A DNA stretch of 64,000 nucleotides from Przewalskia tangutica (GCA_029844215.1 CM056725.1:35680485-35744484), one strand, 5' to 3'. Counted from the first letter of the stretch, positions 46,536 to 59,667 are shown. Translations and numbers: made by a program. The notes: generated by a model from the letters alone, not told the origin.

Positions 46536-46570
46536 TTCTCCCCTCCTTATAAACATTCGTCCCGAATGTT
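46536..46570 (-). other. Polypurine tract and stem-loop, element D
   Basis: The minus-strand purine tract AAGGAGGGGAGAA (46548-46536) abuts the LTR. Inverted-repeat arms are at 46552-46559 and 46563-46570. Confidence 0.85.
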
Positions 46571-46620
46571 CCTTCTCAAACAAAGATAACGATATAGGCC
46601 CTCATAACTGTATCCCCCAA

Positions 46621-46835
46621 TCAAGAATGCCATGCATAGCCAAAATAACACGTAAGCAAAATGACCATTAAAATCAACCAGTAGGAAAGTGAGTTACCTG
46701 GAGGTGTGGGGAATAAGTGAGGATACTTCTGCCTCATGTCCTCCTCTGCTTCCCACGTCATCTCCTCTCTGTTCTCGTTCCGCCATAAGACCTTGACGGA
46801 AGCCACATCATTTGTCCGCAGTCGCCTAACCTGAC
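46621..46835 (-). pseudogene. Element D pol C-terminus, chromodomain-like tail
   Basis: The cleanest pol end in the window. Read from 46834 on the minus strand it gives QVRRLRTNDVASVKVLWRN, then EEMTWEAEEDMRQKYPHLFP and TPPG. It continues without stop to about 46621 with a hydrophobic, probably non-functional extension (LILMVILLTCYFGYAW). The WEAEEDM...YPHLF ending is that of the C-terminal chromodomain in Tekay/Del-like elements. The rest of the gene is cut off by H. Confidence 0.8.
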
Positions 46836-49329
46836 TGTTATACCCCGTAGTTCCAGGGTATGTATGCGAGGACGTACGTACGAGAATACGACAGAAAGAT
46901 TGGAAAGGAAGAAAGAGGCGATTTTTTTTCCACGGAAAAGTTTCCGGTTTTTGTGAAGGAAAAAGGTTCGTTAATGGGAATTGGATTCCCAGATTTGGTA
47001 TTCGGACTTCCTGGAATATTAGAGAATTATGGAATTTTATTTTCGGAAATGGTCACTTAGGGACCAAGGGAGAAATTTACGTTTTTTGTGTGGCCCACTT
47101 TGTTTTCTAGAATTTGGACATTGTGGATATTTTCGAAGATGTTTTATTTTGGGCAATAGGAGGGTGACACGTGTCACCCCGCCAGTGGCTTGGCCGAATG
47201 GCATTTGTGCACAACACCCGGTTAGAGTCGTTTTTCGACGAAACGTTTTACATAACTTGCGAAGGGAAAATTCCGGCTATGTCTTTTCTTATTTTTGCGG
47301 ATTTTTCCGAGAGAGGAAATGTTTTGGACCAACGAGAGGGCGACACTTGTCACCCTCAAGTTGAGTGAGTCGACGCCACCTCGACGTTTGAGCGGTCAAG
47401 TTGGGAGATATTTTGTGAGGATTTGTGGAGTAGGGACTAGGGGCACTTGGGCACATCTTGGCCCTACACTTGCATAGCACTTGGCTAGATCTTGGCCCTT
47501 GGTTGGCCTTTGCTTACCCTATAAATACCCCCCTCCCTTTGTAGACTTCGTCATGCCTCAAATCTCTAAGTCTTGAGAACCCTCTCCTCCTCTTTGTGAC
47601 TCTCGCCCAAGAGCCTCCTCCCCTTTCATGTGGCCTTGTGGCCGAGAGCACCCTCTCCCCTTCCTAGTAGGCCCTTCCCGAGAGCACCCCCTACCTGGGT
47701 GTTCTCTGGTACCCCTTGGTTGAGAAATACTCTCAAAAGTATTGTTATAATGCCCAAATACCTTAGCCGTATACCTTGTAGTATTCTAAGGTTATACCTA
47801 TACGAAAGCCCGGAAATACTATTATACTTCCCACAATACAAAACCGAAACCCTAGGAAAATCTCCATAGTCCGCTGGAGTATTGTGTGTTGGTTAGAACT
47901 TCTAAGGGTGGTTTAGAGCGGGTTGAGCGCTCGGAGTCGAGCTAAACGATTGCCCAGTATCTACTTTATACTTGTATAATTATTGTATTATCGAGGTAAA
48001 TATCTTTTCACTCTATTTTAATTTGAAATTAAATGTTGTTAGAATATATAGTTAAAGTATACTATATAGAATCAACGTGGTTAGTTGGCAATGTCTTTTG
48101 ACTTAAGCCTCAAGAATCAATCGAATCAGACATAAGAGACTTGTGTAGTAGTTCTGTGGAGGAGTATTGTACCCGTTCGGGTTAGATGTATAACCCCCCC
48201 CCCCCTGGTTGGCTTGGTAGTCGGCCCCGTGAGAGGAGGAGATTTACGCTGTTGCGGGGGGGGGAGGTGCTGCCGAATTTTATGTATAATGTTCTACGAT
48301 AAGATCTTAATGTTAATAAGCGCCTTGTGGCCTTATAGGTTTAATTACTACGTGTTGCGCGTTCTACTTGGCTTTAGGAGTAGCCGCGTTGGGAGTACTG
48401 GAGCGCTTTGCTATTAGTCGATACTGCCGCGAGGTATGTGAACATCTTCCTATCTCTTCTAGCATGATACGTGTGTGAACTATGTAGTACGGAGACGCAT
48501 ACGTACTAAATGTATTTGATTGGTGTAAAACATAAAGTGTTATAACGCTTTATGGGAAGTTGGTTATAACGGCTTTATGTTGGTAAGAAAATACATGTGG
48601 TTTTTAAAAGGTAATCGATTTGAACTATAATCGCTTGTTATGTGTTAATAAAGAACTGAAGTATTTCAAAAGAGTTTTGAATCATTTTGAGAGAAGAAGT
48701 AATACTTGATTTGTTTTGAAAACTTAAGAGTTATACTAGCTTTATGGAAAGTTAGGTATAACGTCTTAAGAATGTTTTACTGATTTTGGAAATCAGAATG
48801 TGTATCGACAAACCACTGCAGCGTTAATAAAAGGAAATGTTTTGACAGATTAAGTATTATTAAAACCAAGAGAAACTTCCATCCGCATGAAGCTAAGATG
48901 AGACAAAATGATATTTCCTAGATCACGGTCATTGTAATAAGATTGTTGTAAACAAGAATATCCTACTCACATATAAGACTTATGTTTCTCGATAGTTTAA
49001 AAGAGAATTTTATTATTAAATGAATAAGACTATGAACTACGAAAACTTTCTAAATAAGAAACATGAACATTTGAAATTAGGCAAACTTGGACGTTTGGAA
49101 AATAATGTTGTTACTTGAGTTTTACAAAGAGAAGTGTTTTGATTTACTTCAAAAGATAGTCACTATATTTTCATATACTACGGGTATTGTGTGACTTTTT
49201 TGAAAGTAACGATCTTTTAAAGAGTTAATGTATGAAGTACTTTGGGGATAAAACCCAACTTGTTAGCATATAGTAGAAAGTACCGTGTGTATAACTTGAT
49301 TGTGTTGGTTTGTGATAGCCTTGTAATAT
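46836..49329 (+). repeat. Element H 5' LTR, first part
   Basis: TGTTATACCCCGTAGTTCCAGG start. It includes a 12-C run (48194-48205) and a 9-G run (48256-48264) that are much shorter in the 3' LTR. It is cut at AATAC by J. The 3' counterpart is 61904-64000. Confidence 0.93.
47520..47527 (+). promoter_or_regulatory. TATA box, element H 5' LTR
   Basis: CCCTATAAATACCCCC, about 685 bp inside the LTR. Confidence 0.7.
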
Positions 49330-49914
49330 CAGAACGCCCAACCCGGCACATCGTGCCTTACCCCGGGCACCCTAGTGATACATACATCAGAGAAAATCAG
49401 CGGAACATAAAACATAAGTCATGAAACAAGAGATATAATAAATAAACAGGCCAACCAAAACAGCTTGCCTTCAAGATATACATAAAACCCAACGCTTTAA
49501 TCCTTTACAACCTCGCCACAATAGCTTCTATGCACTTAAGATTTACAACGACTATGACGGACAGTGGCTCGCCATACCTCGAATGTATAAGAACCTACAA
49601 CTCAGGGAACACATACCAAAAGATAAGCCTCCGAGAAACGGAGCTTCCTAAAACGTCAACCGAGATCCTAAGAGCGAGGATCCACGATCGACGTACTTAC
49701 TGCTGCAGATGAACGCAGCCTCGGGCGAGGTCAAGATAACAGTACCAAGTATGTGAAATCAGAAAATATCAGAAATGAAATCATACTAGTCTATATAAAG
49801 CAGAGACATGTATGAAAACCAAACTACGCTCACAACATAAAAGCGCCATGTCGATCACTGGGACTCACGCCTCAAGTCATCACTCAAATATAACTACGGG
49901 TCTCACGCCCACAA

Positions 49915-50290
49915 CATCGATCGTGTTCGTGATCATGGCCGCATGCCCCGAATATCGTGACGGTAGACATGTCCATGATGCAACACATAACAAGGCCGCA
50001 TGGCCACATGCCCCCGGACATCGTGACGGCAGTATACGCCCATGTAACCTCAATAACAATATACTGGTGGTCAACCCTGCCGCATGGCCACATGCCCCCG
50101 GAATACTGCATCGGGGTAGACATGTCCATGTGACATCAACAATAATAACAAGGCCGCATGGCCACATGCCCCTGAATCAGACGGTGTAGACATGTCCACG
50201 TGACATCAACACACAATAAGGCCGCATGGCCACATGCCGGACATCAGACGGTAGACATACGCCCATGTGACATCAACAACAAGACGCTTA
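49915..50290 (-). repeat. Minisatellite in J 3' LTR
   Basis: About five degenerate units marked by GGCCGCATGGCCACATGCC on the plus strand. Unit spacing varies because of small losses. Overlapping open frames on both strands are repeat by-products. Confidence 0.78.
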
Positions 50291-52357
50291 TCAAAATGAA
50301 AACATACCCGTGAAATTCTCCATCACCGCCAAAGACATCCAAGTAAGTTCTCAATAAGTCAACCGCCTCTATCGAGAGACGCGAAACACGAATACCACAC
50401 TTGCACAACAAAGGCTATCATCACAAGCATAGGCAAGTTTCACAACAACAAGCACAGGCAAGTTTCACAACAACAAGCATAGGCAAGTTTCACACAACTC
50501 AAAGTACTTTCATTTTATGCCAAAGTCCGGGTTTTTAACCCCAAAGTACTACATACGTTAAGTTCTTTTAAAAGAGATCCATTACTTTTATAAAAGTCAC
50601 CCGATACCCGTAGTATTTGAATGACCAACCCACATTCCTTTTCAAAATCAAGTAACAACATTCTTTTCCTAAGTTCCAGTTTGCCTAGTTTCAATTACTC
50701 AAGCTTTTCATTTTCAAATGGTTTCATAGTTCATAAACTTAATCACTTGATTCCTTTTTAGAACAATATGTCTCACGTGAGAGTAGGTTACTCTTGTTTA
50801 CAACATTCTTATTACATCAGCAATGGTCTAGAAAATGTATATCATTTTGTCTCATCTTAGTTTCTATGCAGATGGAGGTTTCTACTGGTTTTAATACAAT
50901 TCATCATTATTTAATACATTTTCTTTTATTAACGCCGCAGGTCTGTTTGCACACATTCTCGATTTCCAAATCAAGAAACATTATTCTGTTAAATAAACCA
51001 AGTACTCATTACTCACGAATGAGGTTTCACACAAACATCCACATTAAAACAAATAAGTTAAGTCTCTTATCTTATAAGATCAAGTCTCTTAACTTCTAAC
51101 ATCAGTAAACCATTTTCTTTACCTCTCTTAAGAGTATATACCTAACTACCCATAAAGCTAGTATAACTCTTTTTAAAACCTTTAAAACCAAGTGTTACTC
51201 TCCCTTCAAAACTATATATAAATCTTTGAAATACATCAAGTTCTTTATTATAGCTAGCCGCTTATAATTCACATCGCTACCTTTAAAACCACAAAGTATT
51301 TTCTTACCTACATAAAGCTATTATAACCAACTTCCCATAAAGCCGTTATAACACTTTATGTTTTAAGAACAATCAACACAGCTTAACACACGTACGCCTA
51401 CCGCACTACATAGTTCACACATATCATGCTAGAAGAGATAGGAAGAGGTTCACATACCGCGACGATTGTCGACTAATAGCAAAACGCCTCAAGTACCTCA
51501 AACCGGCTACTCCTAAGCCAAGTGGATCACTCCACACGTAGTACTTCAACCTATAAGGCCACAGGTGCTTATTAACATCTAGATCTCAACGCTCCATAAT
51601 CTACGTAAAATTTGGCAGACTCTCCGCCACAACAGAAATCTCCTCCTCTATCGAGGCCGCCACTAAGCCAACCAGTGGGTTATACATCTAACCCCAACGG
51701 TACAATTCTACTCCACTGCACTACTACACAAGTTCATCAGAATACGCCCCATGTAATTACAGCTCATTCTTAATTCTTCAGGCTTAAGTCAAAAGACATT
51801 GCCACAGTACTTAAGTATAGTTCTATATATAGTATACTTCAACTATATATTCTAACAACATGTAATTTCCAATTACAATAGAAGGACAGTAGTGTTTACC
51901 TCGATAAGCCCAAAATTATCCGAGTAAAATGTCGCCCGAGCAAGGTTTAGCTCCTACCCGAGTGCTCCACTCCGCCCAAACAACCCTTAGTTCTAACCAA
52001 CTTCTACTTACAACTTCAACTACGGTGAAGATTTCCTTAGGGTTTCTTAGAGGCTAAAGGAAAGTATAATGGTATTTTCTGGCTTGTATAAGTGTAACTG
52101 GGAATACTACAAGGTATTTGGGCCAAGGTATTTGGACATTATAACAATACTAGAGAGTATTTCTATACCACAACAAGGGTATTTATACGAGACAACTAGG
52201 CTAGGGGTACCCACGCTAGCACTTCAAAGGGGATGCTACTCGGCCAAGGGCCTTCTTAGGGGAGGGGCGTGTGGACGAGACACGACAAGGAGAGGGGAAG
52301 GCTTTCAAGACTTAGAAACTTTGTGGAATGGATGAAGAAGTCATCAAAGAGGGGGGG

Positions 52358-52365
52358 TATTTATA
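52358..52365 (-). promoter_or_regulatory. TATA box, element J 3' LTR
   Basis: CTATAAATACCCCCCC on the minus strand. Confidence 0.65.
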
Positions 52366-52754
52366 GTTCAGCAAAGGCCAACCAATGGCCAAGATCATGC
52401 CAAGTGCATAGCAAGTGTAGGCCAAGATCTTGCCAAGTGCACCTTATCCATCTACCACCAAAATATCCTACCTACTACTTGACAAAAGCCAACCCAAATC
52501 GTCCCACTTGTTGCCGCTAACGCCCCAATGAGAGGGTGACAAGTGTCGCCTCTCGCTGGCCCAAAATGTTTCGCCTCTCTAAAAATCCGCAAAAATTAAA
52601 AATGACATAGCCGAATTTTCCTACGAAAGTCGTGGAAAACGCTTCGCCGAAAAACGACTCTAACCGTGTTGTGCACAAAAATAATTCGCCAAGCCTTATT
52701 AAAAGTTCAAATTTTCTACGCACGCCACGCATATACCGGAAATACGGTATAACA

Positions 52755-52788
52755 TTCTCCTCCTTAGAAACATTCGTCCCAATGTTCC
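52755..52788 (-). other. Polypurine tract and damaged stem-loop, element J
   Basis: Minus-strand AAGGAGGAGAA (52765-52755). The inverted repeat has lost one G (CATTCGTCCCAATG), so the stem is interrupted. Confidence 0.75.
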
Positions 52789-53690
52789 TTCTCAAGTCTC
52801 AACACAAACATGCGCCAAGATAGCCTTCACTACTAAACTTACGACACCAAACATGCCACACCGCCACAAAAATAACATGCGCGAAACCCAAATCCAAGCC
52901 AACGAGGAATCACATCTGCTTACCTCAAAAGTCCCTACCAAGGTCTAAAATATAATCTTTTCGCACCTTCATTTCTCGAAAGAAACGATCACACACGCTC
53001 ACTTTTCCCTTACCTCGCCGCACTTTCTCGAACACTTGAACTTTTCTAGTATACGCACCACACTTCGCCATTGCTTCAAAAACCTCGAGTCACCACCTCC
53101 AAGCTTGGTCATCTTACTAACTTCGTTCTTCTAAGGCCGTTCCCGGCCTCCACGATCCGCTTCTGGTCGAACATATCCACCAACTCATACGATGGTCATA
53201 CAACTTGGGCCTAGCACCCTCGTGACCCCACCACCTGGTGGGACCACCCAGAGCTGACCCCACTTTGAACCGCCGCGGTTGGCCCTCAACATGGCCCCAA
53301 CCCGATCCACTTACGCATCACGCCTTGTTTCCGATCCCAACAATCTTACCCTACAGTCATGAAAGCTACCACTTCCATTTCACACTACCCAGGGACTTAT
53401 CACACAATACATTCTAGGCATAAAAATGCACTCCGACAAGGATCACTTGCAAGAACTTGTACTCAAGACGGCCTTACATCTAAGGTCTCAACTGTAATAT
53501 ATATAGTTCATCATTTCTCACCCTGTGCTTACCCTTTTTCACTAAGCATGTTTCTAAGTCACAATTTAGCACAAAGCTATCCGATCATAACACTTAATAC
53601 ATTATCATAACATACAAAACTCTAGATGGTTAAGGATATACCTGAAGTAGGCGGTTCAGAGGACCGCTAAAACTGGGAACTTCCACCGCG
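52789..53690 (-). other. Post-gag non-coding spacer, element J
   Basis: Reverse counterpart of B's spacer (13691-14431), with block order kept. The hairpin arms are partly lost near 53285-53305. No gene was seen. Confidence 0.55.
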
Positions 53691-54834
53691 ACTTACCGTG
53701 GCCCGCAATCGCCTAGTAGTCGTGCTATCCTACCGCTACCTCGGCTCTGACAGCCTCGTCATATGGCCCTGGCCGCAAGAATAACAAGCTCCTCGTACTA
53801 CGACACTCAAATGCGGTCTACCACATCGACCACACCGAGGTAGGGTGATCAGATCCGCCAACACCCCTACTCCTCGAACATTCAAACTCGGGAGCCCCGA
53901 CCGCTTCCCGAATATCCTGCGGTCCCGGGCGCGGAGGACCACTGCAATGGCGGAGGTACATAACTAGTCTGGCCGAGGCGGTCCGCCTCGAAGTCGCTAA
54001 AATATCCGCCGCTTCGCCTTCTTCTCGCAAAGCGTCCACCTGCCGACCGCGCCTCGCACTCCAAGCGTACGAGCTCAACGCGGCAATGTCCATGCCCTGA
54101 AGAGAAACACCAACAACTCTCGCTAGGTAATCATCGAGCCTCGTAACATATCGGTGCACTCGATCCTCCATACTAGCTACTAATGCGGAACATACCGCCA
54201 ATGAGTCGAACTCACATTGTACTCCCGAATCAGACGCCTGCTCGCCAACATCAAAAATCTGTTTACCGAGCCCTCCTCATTTGCGAGGCAAGAAATGTGC
54301 CGAAGGCCCCTCAAAACTCGCCCCAAACGGCCGGAAGCGGCATGCTCTCCCGAAAGCTCCCACGAGTCAAACCAATCGATCATGTATCACGCACCGATGC
54401 GAACTAAATGTCACAGCACTCTCAAGCCTCGATCACCCGTGATGATCCTTCAGAATCGACGGATGAACTCCTCGCGGATCATCCTCCGCCTCGACCAGAA
54501 AACTCAAAGTGCTACAACTAAGGAAATCCCGTAGCCTCAAACTCTCGCCTCGCGCACTACAGTGCCGGCTGAATCGAATCATTGGCCCAAATTATCTCAT
54601 ATCGCCACAACCTCGCCAATAATCGCCATCTCTCGCGACCATCTCCCGCCTGCATCGCGGACGAGGCTCGTATCAGAGTCTCGCAGCCATCGCTGCGCTT
54701 AAACTCGCTGGTGGCGCCGCAAAACTCGCCGTCAAGCACTACTCGTATCGACTGCTCGCGCTCGCATCTCTCAATCCCACTAGCAGCTCCTCGCCGCTTT
54801 GCCCTTCTCGGGCCTCGGTTGCCTTCGCAGGCAT
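53691..54834 (-). pseudogene. Element J Gag (broken)
   Basis: Minus strand. The ATG at 54834-54832 is in the conserved context. Capsid pieces are in several frames: DWFDSWELSGEHAASGRL near 54380-54330 and MEDRVHRYVTRLDDYLA near 54170-54120. The 127-residue frame 54201-53818 passes the linker. The nucleocapsid shows PRCGRCGRPHLS, then GACYSCGQGHM, where the second knuckle lacks one residue and its last Cys. It corresponds to B and C gag at DNA level. No protease or RT follows. Confidence 0.8.
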
Positions 54835-55017
54835 AATCGTAAAAACGAAACACGCCGAGGGGTCCAACTTACAACACGTGCTCTAAGGCACGATCTCGTA
54901 ATGAGAAGAATGGAAACCAATCCTAAATGTCCTATAGCCTCCTGACATAGATGTGGTGCACAACACACCGATAATCAAGACTCTACTAGACACGTCAGAC
55001 ACTTTCCGAGGATTAAT

Positions 55018-55029
55018 CGCTCGATACCA
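55018..55029 (-). other. Primer-binding site, element J
   Basis: Minus strand TGGTATCGAGCG, identical to element I's altered site (CAG to CG). Confidence 0.85.
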
Positions 55030-55614
55030 CTTTTGTAACGCCCAACTCGCCCATCGTGCCTTACCCCGCACCCTAGTGATACATACATCGAGAAAATCAG
55101 CGAACATAAAACATAAGTCATGAAACAAGAGATATAATAAATAAACAGCAACCAAACAGCTTGCCTTCAAGATATACATAAAACCCAAGCTTTAATCCTT
55201 TTACAACCCCGCCCACAATAGTGCACTTAAGATTTACAACGACTATGACGGGACAGGGCCCCGCCATACCCCTGAATGTATAAGAACCTACAACTCAGGG
55301 AACACATACCAAAAGATAAGCCTCCGGAGAAACGGAGCTTCCCAAAACGCTGAACTGAGATCCTAAGAGCGAGGATCCACGACCGATGTACCTCTACTCG
55401 CAGATGAACGCACTCAAGGAGGTCAAGACAACAGTACCAAGTATGTGAAATCAGAAATATCAGAATGAAATCATACTAGTCTATATAAAGCAGGAGACAT
55501 GTATGAAAACCAAACTACAGTTCACAACATAAAAGCAGTCATGTCCAGTCAGGGACTCACGCCCTCAAGTCATCACTCAAATATAACTATGGGTCTCACG
55601 CCCACAACATCGAT

Positions 55615-55965
55615 CGTGTTCGCATCATGGCCGCATGCCCCCGGAATATCGTGACGGTGTAGACATGTCCATGATGCAACACACAATAAGGCCGTGGCCA
55701 CATGCCCCCATCGTGACGGTAGACATGCCCATGTAACCTCAATAACAATATATCATGGTCAACCCGCCGCATGGCCACATGCCCCGGACATCGTGACGGT
55801 AGACATGTCCATGTGACATCAACAATAATAACAAGGCCGCATGGCCACATGCCCCTAATATCAGACGGTAGACATGTCCATGTGACATCAACAATAATAA
55901 CAAGGCCGCATGGCCACACGCCCCTACATCAGACGGCAGACACGCCCATGTGACATCAACAACAA
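55615..55965 (-). repeat. Minisatellite in J 5' LTR
   Basis: Same array as 49915-50290, with GGCCGCATGGCCACATGCCC units near 55629, 55765, 55836 and 55906. Confidence 0.78.
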
Positions 55966-58041
55966 GACAGCTTATCAAAATGAAAACATACCCGTGAAAT
56001 TCTCCATCACCGCCAAGACATCCAAGTAAGTTCTCAATAAGTCAACCGCCTCTATCGAGAGACGCGAAACACGTAAATACCACACTTGCACAACAAAGGC
56101 TATCATCACAAGCATAGGCAAGTTTCACAACAACAAGCAAAAGTTTCACAACAACAAGCATAGGCAAGTTTCACACAACTCAAAGTACTTTCATTTTATG
56201 CCAAAGTCCGGTTTTAACCCCAAAGTACTACATACGTTAAGTTCTTTTAAAAGAGATCCATTACTTTTATAAAGTCACCCGATACCCGTAGTATTTGAAT
56301 GACCAACCCACATTCCTTTTCAAAATCAAGTAACAACATTCTTTTCCTAAGTTCCAGCTTTGCCTAGTTTCAATTACTCAAGCTTTTCATTTTCAAATGG
56401 TTTCATAGTTCATAAACTTAATCACTTGATTCCTTTTAGAACAATATGTCTCACGCGAGAGTAGGTTACTCTTGTTTACAACATTCTTATTACAAAGAAC
56501 CATGGTCTAGAAAATGTATATCATTTTGTCTCATCTTAGTTTCTATGCAGATGGAGGTTTCTCGGTTTTAATACAATTCATCATTATTTAATACATTTTC
56601 TTTTATTAACGCCGCAGTTGGTCCTGTTTACACATTCCGATTTCCAAATCAAGAAACATTATTCTTTAAATAAACCAAGTACTCATTACTCACGAATGAG
56701 GTTTCACACAAACATCCACATTAAAACAAATAAGTTAAGTCTCTTATCTTATAAGATCAAGTCTCTTAACTTCTAACATCAGTAAACCATTTTCTTTACC
56801 TCTCTTAAGACATTATACCTAACTCCCCATAAAGCTAGTATAACTCTTTTTAAAACCTTTAAAACCAAGTGTTACTCTCCCTTCAAAACGATTTATAAAT
56901 CTTTTGAAATACATCAAGTTCTTTATTATAGCTAGCCAGTTATAATTCACATCAGCTACCTTTTAAAACCACAAAGTATTTTCTTACCTACATAAAGCTG
57001 TTATAACCAACTTCCCATAAAGCCGTTATAACACTTTATGTTTTAAGAACAATCAACACGCTTAACACATGACGCTCACCGCACTACATAGTTCACACAT
57101 ATCATGCTAGAAGAGATAGGAAGAGGTTCACATACCGCGACGATTGTCGACTAATAGCAAACGCCCAAGTACCTCAAACCGCCGCTACTCCTAAGCCGTG
57201 GATCACTCCACACGTAGTACTTCAACCTATAAGGCCACAAGGTGCTTATTAACATCTAGATCTCAACGCTCCATAATCTACGTAAAATTTGGCAAAGACC
57301 CCGCCACAACAGAAATCTCCTCCTCTATCGAGGCCGCTACCAAGACAACCAGGGGTTATACATCTAACCCCAACTGTACAATTCTACTCCACTGCACTAC
57401 TACACAAGTCCATCAGAATACGCCCCATGTAATTACAGCTCAGTTTAATTCTTCAGCTTAAGTCAAAAGACATTGCCACAAAGATTTAAGTATAGTTCTA
57501 TATATAGTATACTTCAACTATATATTCTAACAACATGTAATTTCCAATTACAATGAAGGACAAGAGTGTTTACCTCGATAAGCCCAAAATTATCCGAGTA
57601 AAATGTCGCACCGAGCAAGGTTTAGCTCCTACTCCGAGTGCTCCACTCCGCTACAAACAACCCTTAGAAGTTCTAACCAACTTCTACTTACAACTTCAAC
57701 TACGGTGAAGATTTCAGGGTTTCGCTAGAGGCTAAAGGAAAGTATAATGGTATTTTCTGGCTTGTATAAGTGTAACTTGGGAATACTACAAGGTATTTGG
57801 GCCAAGGTATTTGGACATTATAACAATACTAGAGAGTATTTCTATACCACAACAAGGGTATTTATACGAGACAACTAGGCTAGGGGTACCCACGGCTAGC
57901 ACTTCAAAGCTGGACGCTACTCGGCCGGCCTTCTTAAAGGGGGGAGGGGGGGTGTTTGGACGAGACACTACAAGGAGAGGGGAAGGCTTTCAAGACTTAG
58001 AAACTTTGTGGAATGGATGAAGAAGTCATCAAAGAGGGGGG

Positions 58042-58049
58042 TATTTATA
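58042..58049 (-). promoter_or_regulatory. TATA box, element J 5' LTR
   Basis: CTATAAATACCCCC on the minus strand, about 395 bp inside the LTR. Confidence 0.65.
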
Positions 58050-58450
58050 GGTCTTGCAAAGGCCAACCAATGGCCAAGATCATGCCAAGTGCATAGCAAG
58101 TGTAGGCCAAGATCTTGCCAAGTGCACCTTATCCATCTACCACCAAAATATCCTACCTACTACTTGACAAAAGCCAACCCAAATCGTCCCACTTGTTGCC
58201 GCTAACGCCCCCAATGAGAGGGTGACAAGTGTCGCCTCTCGTTGGCCCAAAATGTTTCGCCTCTGAAAATCCGCAAAAATTAAAAATGACATAGCCGAAT
58301 TTTCCCTACGAAGTCAGAAAACGCTTTCGAAAAACGACTCTAACCGGGTGTTGTGCACAAAAATAATTCGGCCAAGCCTTATTAAAAAGTTCAAATTTTC
58401 TACGTACGTCCTTACGTACATACTCTGGAAATACGGGGTATAACAAATAC

Positions 58451-59649
58451 CTTCTTGTTGATTTGATAAGTAAACATGCTAGGATGCTACGTGTGTTAGT
58501 ATCTTGTGATGTCTGTGTAAAGGGGTTTTTCCTTTGTTGTGCTTATGTTGTTTAACGATAAGCTGTTATGATAGTATTATACATCACTCATCTTGAGATG
58601 ATTCCGGTTAAGCCGCCTCCGACGCGGTAGACTCAGCGGTCGATGGACCTATGATTCGAGACTACCTCACGCGGTCCAGGGGCGCGGAATCGCGGAAGTT
58701 CCGTGTTAGACGCGCCCTTGTGGTCATGCGTCCTTGGCCATGCGGACGGCGAGTCCAGACGCCGGGAGTAGCTACCGATGCGGGTTATACCTCACGGGCC
58801 GATCTGATCGCCTGGCGAGTCGCGAAAGTTCCGTGGCTAGACGCGCACATTAGATCTCGGGCAAGTGGTCGCCTTTGATCATGTGACGGCCAGACAGATC
58901 TTATGATACGATTCATGACCTTGTTGGTACTGCGGTGTTAGTAGTCGGCTATGCCTTCGCATTTACCCAGACGCAGTTATTATGGCACGTGGGACCGTGT
59001 TCATGTGTTCCTTGGTGTCTTATATCATAAATCCGCAGCTGAGGAAGGTATTCCACGCATGATTGATGTTGTGGCGTGAGACCCATTGTTATATTTGAGT
59101 GATGACTTGAGGCGTGAGTCCACGACTTGACATGATCGCTATTATCAGAATCGTAGTTTGGTTATCATACATGTCTCCTCGCTTTATAGACTATTATGAT
59201 TTCATTTACGATTTTTAGTTTCACATACTCTGCACTGCCAGATCGACCTCCTTCGGGGCCGCTCATGCCGCAGTAAAGGTACACCACCATCGATCCTCGC
59301 TCTTAGGGTCACAGCCATCATGGGAAAGCTCCGCTTCTCCGAGGCTTATCAGCCGTATAGTCCCCGCTGTTGTAGGTGTTACATTCGTGGTATGGCGGCC
59401 CCGCCCCGCCATTGTTGTCGTATCATTTCTTAGGTCCAGTAATACTGCCAGGCGTGGTTTGTAAAAAGGATTAAAACTGTTCATGTTGGAAAAAAGTAGT
59501 TAGTTATATATATGCCGAAAGGCAAGTTTTTCTCATATTATTGTTTCATATTTCATCATATGTCTTGTATTGTTTTATGTTCATTGATTACTGATGTTGT
59601 ATCACTAGGGTGCCCGGTAGGCACTACCACGTCTTAATCGGTCGTGACA
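58451..59649 (+). repeat. Element H 5' LTR, second part
   Basis: Resumes after J and ends GTCGTGACA at 59649. It resembles 18480-19720 of A, including the CACGCGG-rich degenerate repeat (58660-58870). Confidence 0.9.
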
Positions 59650-59653
59650 AAAG

Positions 59654-59667
59654 TAGTATCGTGAGCG
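59654..59667 (+). other. Primer-binding site, element H
   Basis: TAGTATCGTGAGCG: one G-to-A change plus the CAG-to-CGTG replacement seen in A. Confidence 0.8.

Larger units (their letters stand above)
30050..46835 (-). mobile_element. Element D: minus-strand retrotransposon, 3' LTR and pol end, hosting E/F and cut by H
   Basis: The 3' LTR is 30050-30984 plus 44506-46535. The adjoining internal end (46536-46835) carries the polypurine tract and the pol C-terminus, then is interrupted by H at 46836. The remainder lies beyond the right edge. The LTR end reads TCTCACGACCC instead of TGTCACGACCC, one change. The pol tail shows that D came from a pol-bearing copy. Its motifs are clean of the CAG/CTG alterations seen in the elements inserted in it. 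Confidence 0.85.
49330..52754 (-). repeat. Element J 3' LTR (3425 bp)
   Basis: Reverse-oriented relative of B's LTR, with minisatellite (49915-50290), the roughly 27-bp repeat (50405-50500) and the nested palindrome near 51055-51100. Confidence 0.93.
49330..58445 (-). mobile_element. Element J: complete gag-only retrotransposon (9116 bp)
   Basis: Minus strand: 5' LTR 55034-58445, internal region 52755-55033 (2279 bp), 3' LTR 49330-52754. The right flank is AATAC (58446-58450). The left flank AATAT plus the LTR terminus reads AATATCAGAACG where AATACTGTAACG is expected, so the target duplication is probably AATAC, altered at the junction. It has the same internal subtype as B and C. Confidence 0.94.
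55034..58445 (-). repeat. Element J 5' LTR (3412 bp)
   Basis: TGTTATACCCCG start at 58445, end at 55034 (TGTAACGCCC on the plus strand). Minisatellite at 55615-55965. Similar throughout to 49330-52754, including order of all short repeats. Confidence 0.94.
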
